Below, one piece after another: positions 58,001-64,000 of a stretch of 64,000 nucleotides of DNA (position 1 is the first letter of the stretch; each line of letters begins with the position of its first letter). A program made the translations under genes and the position numbers. Below the pieces are notes generated by a model, which saw nothing but the letters and a program-made list of their open reading frames with translations, searched no databases and was not told the origin of the DNA. Origin of the DNA: Capniomyces stellatus (Eukaryota; Kickxellomycota; Harpellomycetes; Harpellales; Legeriomycetaceae); the NCBI GenBank assembly GCA_001661515.1, contig LUVW01000013.1, positions 404,973 through 468,972 of the forward strand. Reading direction: 5' to 3'.

Positions 58001-59520
58001 TGTATCTTCTTCCTTTTTCACCACCGATGTCTTCCTAAACGCATTCGCCCACCCTGAAAAGAACCCCCCAATCTTCTTTTCAAAAATCGACGTGTTCGTC
58101 GATATTGCTGCATTCTCCAACCCTCCCCGGATCATCCCTCCCATCAATTTGCCCAGCCCCTCAATAAACTTCTCCTCCACCTTCACCTCAACGTACTCGC
58201 ACTCAATCTCCACCATTCTCTTCTCCACACTTTTTATCGAAAATATACTCTGTGGCGACTCCAACTTATATTTCCCCTTTTTCATCCCCATGAATCCCGA
58301 TTCTGTCTTCAGCCCCTGCCTCTCCGCCTCTGATATCTTTTTCTGGATGCTAAACACCTCAGAGTCGTCTATAAACACTTTAATGCTCTTCAAGTGCTTT
58401 GTAAATGCCATCGCCGTTGCTAAAAACCTCCCAAACACTTTTGGCTCTGGAACAACCATAGGCTCCTCCCGAAGCTGCATCAAAAACCATGTCCATTTTT
58501 CATCCTCCATTTCCTTATCCAGCCCTTCCTTTTTCTCATCAACCACCGTCTTTTTCGTGTACAACTGATCTCCCTTCCAATAAAACGCCATGCACTCCTT
58601 TCCAGACACCACAAACGGCTCCTCACACAGCGAAAATAAACTATAAAACCCAACTCCAAAGAATCCAATCTATTTATATTAATAACACCTAACGTTAACT
58701 TCCAAAATAAGCATACATTTCTTGTTCTTCAATTGAATATCATTGTTCTTTTTGCCATCAATTCTGGCGCTAGTATCGCGCTCATATCTTGCCTTTTGTT
58801 CGTCTGGATTTCCTTCTGCTATTTTCTTCAAACGCTTCCAATCCTCATTACTAAACACTCTGCCATTGTTGCACACTGAAACTGAAACGTACTTTTCAGT
58901 CAGTCTAACAGATTTTTCTTTGGCAGTCTTCTTTACTCCTATCTCTGCTTCCTTTGCCAACTCTCTCTTTACATCCTCCTCCGTCTCAGTGTCTTTTGCA
59001 CTTTCAACTTCCGGTGTGCTTTCTTTTATGTTTGTATGGAATACTATTTTGACTTCGGTCGCTTCAGCATCATTTGCATTCTGTAACAACTCCCTATACA
59101 CAGTAAATTCTGCAGAATATCTATCGCCCAGCAAATCATACTATCAGTTCTCTTTAATAAGCACGCTCTCTGCTCAACACCATTCATAATAATCCTAGTC
59201 TTACCTTGCTAAAATTTTGTCTATCAAATGCCTTTGGTTCACTTCAACCTAAATTCCATCAAACACACAGATATTCGTCATTAACCTGTAAAATTGCATT
59301 TCCGAGTACTTTTCAACTTTTCATTTTGATTCATTTGGAAGTGCCCGATTTTCCACACTTGTCTATTTCAAGCTTCGACAAGAGCGGTACTCTGAACAGC
59401 CTTAATTCACATTATTCCCAATTAATCCAATTCTGAAGCATTTTATGCTCTTACCCTCTCTTCAAGCGTGTCATCGGCCAAAACCTGCTCTCTAAACCTG
59501 TTCATGTTTAGCGCGTTCAT
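52052..59520 (-). CDS. Giant sacsin-type GHKL ATPase/DUF3684 protein with C-terminal HELAH motif
   Basis: Exons in transcript order: 59520-59455, 59248-59205, 59120-58793 and 58669-52052, giving 2351 aa. The N-terminus is a sacsin/HSP90-like ATPase: VEVNQRHLIDKILARYSAEF, the N-box FTVYRELLQNANDAEATEV, VSVCNNGRVFSNEDWKRLKK, IAEGNPDEQK|IGFFGVGFYSLFSLCEEP. It continues KECMAFYWKGDQLYTKK and a ~1600-aa region matching the fungal DUF3684 layout. The rest includes disordered Asn/Gln/Ser segments (Glu-Asn repeat about residue 1500, poly-Gln about 1856). Near residue 2313 is YWFMTACHELAHHFVHEHD, with an HExxH zinc-site pattern and further His residues. Family members I recall carry the same HELAH end. 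Intron 3 (58670-58792) needs a GC donor. Function is unknown; a chaperone-like role is inferred from the ATPase. Confidence 0.9.
58670..58792 (-). other. GC-AG intron in the giant ATPase gene
   Basis: Reading the minus strand, GAACAAAAG|GCAAGATATG starts the intron and AATAAATAG|ATTGG ends it. The join NPDEQK-IGFFGVGFYSLFS is the strongly conserved ATPase lid region, so the boundary is well fixed, and no GT lies nearby in phase. The donor shares AG|GCAAG with the GC intron of the proteasome gene. Confidence 0.85.
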
Positions 59521-60079
59521 TCTTTATCAATGCTACTCTCCTGCTTGGTATCCTACTCGTTTTCTCTTTGTCTGTCTTCTTTTTTAATACAATTATGCGT
59601 ATGCTTGTTTTCTTTTGCAATAGTCGTAGCTGCCAAGGTATTTTATACTTGCAATTAAAGCTTGTGTGTAAACCAGATATGTAAACCTTCAGCAGTGAAA
59701 TATTACCATCCAACGAGTGTTTTTTTTTTACATTCTTAGCTTTTAAAATGGAGCGAAAAGTTAATTCCAACCAACCTCGCTTTTTTACTACTAGCCAACT
59801 TGTGAGAATTTCTGAATTTGCCAAGCATGGTTTTCTTTTTCAAACTTTTACTTTTCAAGCTCGCTAAATTATCGTGCATTAATTTTGCTCGAATAAGACC
59901 ATGTTTGGACAACAATGATTGTGCAGTTAGCGTAAATCAACAACAATTTACGCTTGGGATGTTCCAAAATTATCCGAGAATTTTTGGCTTTTCTGGTGCA
60001 ATACACTCAAGCGATCTGCAACTTCCATACCATCATGTTGATATCATATTGTTGCCCTAGAACCTTGAAACTCTGCAAC
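59521..60079. other. Intergenic region
   Basis: Promoter side of the giant ATPase gene. Frames at 59492-59824 (-) and 59818-60060 (+) have no recognisable domain. Confidence 0.4.
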
Positions 60080-60232
60080 ATGTCTATTGGGCGCTTTGCC
60101 AAAAGTATTTCTCCAACATATCCTCTTGTCCTTGCTATCCTCCCCCCCATTTCCCTCTTCGCTTTTGTTGGCGATTTAATCTTTTTATTTGCTATTGCAC
60201 TTTACTTAATTCAGCTAATCGCTCGGATTTAA
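60080..60232 (+). CDS. Possible 50-aa two-pass membrane peptide
   Basis: ATG frame beginning MSIGRFAKSISPTYPLVLAI, then LPPISLFAFVGDLIFLFAIA and LYLIQLIARI. It has a short basic N-terminus and two hydrophobic helices separated by a Pro-Pro turn. The layout is that of a small membrane-complex subunit, but I recognise no family, and hydrophobic frames arise easily in T-rich DNA. Confidence 0.3.
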   Translation: MSIGRFAKSISPTYPLVLAILPPISLFAFVGDLIFLFAIALYLIQLIARI

Positions 60233-60955
60233 GCATGGCAAGTCTTTTTTATTACTGTTCCGTATCAGCCTGGCATGTTTGCTGGCTTGAAATATTATGA
60301 TTGGCAGTAGAGACTTGGACTGGTGGGATCTGTCACTTCATATTTGATATTGCGCCGTTAGCACCTTGTACAAGTTGCCTCTTTCTTTCTCACTTGTTAA
60401 TTTTATTCACAGTACCAAATGTTTTCAGAGAACTATTCGATAGTTATGAAAGTATGCGTTATTTTACATGGCAGCGCACCAACCAGAGTAAGTCCGTCAA
60501 TTTAACCCCAATCTTGAGTAACCAATTGGTTTGCTTTGTGAACCTGGGATAAAGATATTTCCTGCTGTATAAAACTCCTAATGACGAATTAATAACTGAC
60601 GTAAACATGAAACCTGAACTGATCAAAGTCAAAAACGCAATGTATAAAATCCTGTAATAAGCCATCACTTTGTAATTGTCTGAGCTCTAAACTCATCAAC
60701 ATGAGGGGTTTCTATTTGTAGACTGGTAAGATAAAAAAGCAAAAAGCAAAAAAACAAAAGGGCTCCTAAACTTTTCTTTAAAAAGAAAAAGAAGGAAAAA
60801 ATGAGTTAAATATTGAAAAAACGAAAGGGATCAATCCAGCAGAGCTATAAATACAAGGACACTTTCTCCAAGCTCAAAAAAAATATTCAAATATAATATC
60901 AAAGATTTTATAAATCATTTGCTTTGAATTACCATCAGTACAACTAACTTTCAAA
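60233..60955. other. Intergenic region, RidA promoter side
   Basis: No supportable gene. A run of mixed A-rich repeats (AAAAGCAAAAAGC) lies at about 60735-60760. Confidence 0.45.
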
Positions 60956-61678
60956 ATGGCCGGAATAACAGAAGTCGTGCTCCCAAACCTGGCCCCATCA
61001 ACTGGCCCATACTGTAAGTAGACTTGCCGAAAACAATACGTTTGAATTTGACCAAAAATTAAACCTGGGAATAAAGTGTTAGCCAAAGCCAGATTTAGTT
61101 CCAAATGAAGCAGAAGAAGTATTGACAACAGCCTTGTTATAATTTCTGAAATGTTGTTCTAATTTTTAAACCCATATACAACTATTTATTATACATTAAC
61201 AGCAAGCGGAATCGTCGCTAACGGATTTGTCTTTACCTCCGGACAACTTGCCTTTGACCTTGAAACCAGACAATTTGTCAACGGTGACATTACAGAACAA
61301 GCCGTAAATACAATTCTTTTGTACTAGATATAAACCATTCCTTGCCCTTATTACTAGATATAAATCATTCAATGATCTTACTACTAGTTTAACAAAAGTG
61401 ATTAAACTCAAATTGAATAACTTTAGAGACTCGCCCTTCTTAACTTGAAGGCTGTCATTGAAGCTGCTGGATCTACAATGAACCACGTTGTGAAGGTCAC
61501 CGTTTTCTTGTCTGACATTAAGGAATGGCCAGCTTTGAATGATGAATATGTTAAACACTTTGGCCGCCCAGCCCCAGCCCGCTCAGCTTTCCAAGTTGGA
61601 AACCTTCCACTAGGTGCCAAGGTCGAGATCGAAGCTGTTGCCGTTATCCCAACACATATTAAATCTTCGTCACTTTAA
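60956..61678 (+). CDS. RidA/YjgF/Mmf1 family reactive-intermediate deaminase
   Basis: Hydrolyses reactive enamine/imine intermediates released by PLP enzymes such as threonine dehydratase. Exons 60956-61013, 61203-61303 and 61427-61678 give 136 aa, a normal RidA length. Conserved blocks in order: NLAPSTGPYSSGIVANGFVF, TSGQLAFDLETRQFVNGDIT, EQARLALLNLKAVIEAAGST, HVVKVTVFLSDIKEWPALND and PARSAFQVGNLPLGAKVEIE. The Arg of PARSAF and the Glu of VEIEAVAV are the substrate-binding and catalytic-site residues of the family. No mitochondrial presequence is visible, so a cytosolic (Hmf1-like) protein is more likely. Intron 1 is 189 nt and intron 2 is 123 nt. Confidence 0.96.
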
Positions 61679-62526
61679 TAATTTCTATCAATGCACCCTT
61701 GTCGCTATATTTGCTTAGCGGGTTTACATACCAATAAACGTATACAAAACTCGCCAACAGCCGCATATATTTTTGCTTGCTTTATACAATCCATTTATTT
61801 TTATTTTGGTGTTTACTATTTCGGCTTTACAGTTCTAATCGAGCTCTAATGCTACCTGAGCTCTAATTCTACTCGAGCTTGGGTTAATAGAGATACAATA
61901 TACTGTTCATTCTGGCTATGACCCACAATTCCAGTGCAAGTTTGAGTATAGCTCTTCTCGACAACTATACTGCTGGCACTAGTAATACCAACACCCCTAC
62001 TAGTTCTCTCGCTCTTTACTATACAATTTTGGCGCTAATTGATCGACGGCTCGCAGAATCTGGTTTGCCATAACCATGATCTTGTTTACGAGCAAGGCTG
62101 ATGAAAGGAAAAATAATTTTAATTTAGATCAGGTATATCTAGCTTTCATTAGCCAATTGTTGTTATGAGCCAGGTTGTTTGATATATTTTATTACGCTAT
62201 TGAAGAAAAGAAAAAAAATAGTAATCGATGATTTGTTATTAGAGTAAAATTTTGCAAAGTGTTATTTAACAGAAATCAAAATCGTAAATTACTTTTTTTT
62301 TTTTTTTGTAGCTAGTTTTTTTGTCGAGTTATTGCTGAAATATTTTTATTTTACCAATTCCTCAAAAAACTAGCTTATAAATGTTCTGAATAACCTTTAC
62401 TAATAACTATTTTCTTTCAAAGGCAGCAACGGCTCAGCAATAAAGGAGTGATCAGATAGCAAAAGATAGCGATATATATAGATACAACAATATAAATAGA
62501 ATACCATTTAAACAATAAAAATAAAA
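61679..62526. other. Intergenic region
   Basis: AT-rich spacer between RidA and the LRR gene, with a GAGCTCTAAT/GAGCTCTAAT-like pair near 61837-61870. No gene is seen. Confidence 0.45.
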
Positions 62527-64000
62527 ATGAAATTGACGCCTACATTTCTTTCGACGTATGTGTCTCAACCACTGCATCAAGTAGTCGAGCTAAATCTTGC
62601 AAACAAAGAAATTAACCACATTGAGGATATCTCATGCTGCACCAACCTGAGAAAGATAGTGTTGACAAACAACAAGATAAAGTCGAATGAATCATTAAAT
62701 GGGTTGAGGTACGTTACAGATTTAGCATACCTAAACATGTCTGGGAATCAGCTGGATTCGCTTAGCGGTGTTGAACATTTGACAAATTTGACAGGTTAGA
62801 ATCGAACAAATTTTATACTACTATTTTTTTAATAATAAAAAATAATTGGTTGTACTGCATAAACATGTTAGCAAGTATAGCTGAGGGTGAATGTTTTCAA
62901 AAACATACAAATGACGTTTGATGTTGGCTGTTTTCAATCCAATTTAATTTTGTCTGTTTGTTACTGTTTATTTAGTTCTGAATTTCAGCAACAATGAGAT
63001 AGCACGGATTCCACTGAGTATCGCGCAATGCACAAAACTCAAAGCGCTTATTCTAAACAACAACAAATTAAAGAGAATCGAAAATATATTCACATTGAGC
63101 GAACTGAACACATTAGGTAAGAACGGTGCACAGCAACTTTATGCATAAAAACAACAAATTAAACATTGGAAGTTGGATAAAGTTGGATATATCTCCGATT
63201 TTAAACTTATTGTGTCTTTTGATCTTTTCTGTACAACAATTAGTTGTCTCCCACAATGAAATCGAAAGCATTGACGGGCTGAACAAATTGCCAGAACTTA
63301 CAAAAATAAGTGTGGCTCATAATAAGCTCAGAACAATTCCAAACATTGGCGAGTCCGAGGTTATGAAGGAGATGAGACTAAACAACAATAGAATACTTGC
63401 CGTTCCCGAGTACATTTCCAACTGTGTAGCACTGTCGGTGTTGGATCTGGGTAATAACATAATCAAAGACTTTGCATCTGTTGAGTCGCTTAGATCGCTT
63501 CGTCATTTGACAAATCTTAACCTCAAAGGAAACACCATTGCTAGTCTGGAGGGATATCGCGAAAAGGTACAGTTTGGCATCAGCCAGCCGTATATAACTT
63601 CGTCAGTATATGTATGTACACTTAGCATTATGTGTTCAGTTTGATTAAAACAATTTGGCTTTTTTATTTTGTAGATTCTTGAAATGATCCCCACCTTAAG
63701 GATTCTAGACGGACAAAGGTTTGACCCCAAGTTTTTGCAGAGGAAGGAAAAAAGGGCTGTGATTGCAGAGATTGCAGTTAGAGAAAGCAAAGAAAAGGAG
63801 TTGGGGCTGAGGCCAGGCACACTGAAGCCTAAGCATCTTAAAAAGAGAAAGGGTGATGGCGAGGATAGCTCCAAAGAGCCCAAAAAAAGAAATGTCGAAA
63901 AAAAAAGCGATGGCAGCAGCAGTGATGGAGGTGCAAGCAATGCGTCAGAGATCTCAGATGCTGAAAACGAGACTGATTCCAGCGATAAAGCGAGTGGTGA
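62527..64000 (+). CDS. Leucine-rich repeat protein (partial, cut by window end)
   Basis: Exons 62527-62794, 62976-63116, 63244-63566 and 63675 onward, in phase, give at least 352 aa. Tandem 21-23-residue LRRs run from about residue 18 to 245: VVELNLANKEINHIEDISCC, LRKIVLTNNKIKSNESLNGL, LAYLNMSGNQLDSLSGVEHL, VLNFSNNEIARIPLSIAQ, LKALILNNNKLKRIENIFTL, VVSHNEIESIDGLNKL, ISVAHNKLRTIPNIG, MRLNNNRILAVPEYISN and LDLGNNIIKDFASVESL. The LRRs end in LEMIPTLRILDGQRFDPKFL, an LRR-cap-like motif. A Lys/Arg-rich, then Ser/Asp/Glu-rich tail (LKPKHLKKRKGDGEDSSKEP) suggests a nuclear or nucleolar protein of the Sds22/ANP32 type of LRR. No closer assignment is possible without the rest. Confidence 0.88.

Overview
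The window is AT-rich nuclear DNA from a fungus. The evidence is short GT-AG introns (about 80-300 nt) in most genes, a eukaryotic tRNA-His, a Pol III subunit, a 20S proteasome subunit, a U3 snoRNP protein, and families that are mainly or only fungal (CSL transcription factor without Notch context, an Ecl1-like protein, the sacsin-type ATPase/DUF3684 protein). The many small introns, strong AT bias, homopolymer runs and Asn/Ser/Gln repeats would suit an early-diverging, zygomycete-type fungus such as Kickxellomycotina. That placement is an inference only. All exon joins below were worked out by eye from reading frame, splice sites and family alignment.

Layout. 1-5 kb: mitoribosomal mS26/Pet123 (+), an unrecognised acidic protein (-), a possible 34-aa membrane peptide and a macrodomain protein (+). 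5-11 kb: a small-subunit catalase (+) and a five-exon gene with an intronic minisatellite (+). 11-17.5 kb: mostly gene-free, with an Ecl1-like zinc-finger gene (-), short dispersed repeats and a sequencing gap. 17.5-28.4 kb: IMP3 (-), a small ORF (-), an SPF45-like splicing factor (+), two small ORFs (-), tRNA-His (+), proteasome alpha1 (+) and an AN1 zinc-finger protein (+). 29.5-37 kb: SUA5 (+) converging on a 1706-aa CSL transcription factor (-). 37-45.6 kb: 8.5 kb with no supportable gene. 45.6-52 kb: a secreted cysteine-rich, probably GPI-anchored protein, RPC31 and an ALKBH1-type dioxygenase (all +). 52-59.5 kb: a 2351-aa GHKL-ATPase/DUF3684 protein (-). 60-64 kb: RidA (+) and the start of an LRR protein (+, cut by the window end).

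Most genes are unrelated housekeeping genes, as is normal in fungi; no operon or secondary-metabolite cluster is visible. Several concern RNA and translation (mS26, IMP3, RPC31, SUA5, ALKBH1, SPF45, tRNA-His), which I take as coincidence. The most notable items are the giant ATPase with a C-terminal HELAH motif, the very large repeat-laden CSL factor, two GC-AG introns with the same donor consensus, and tiny terminal exons in IMP3 and RPC31. I did not find a convincing new multi-gene system.
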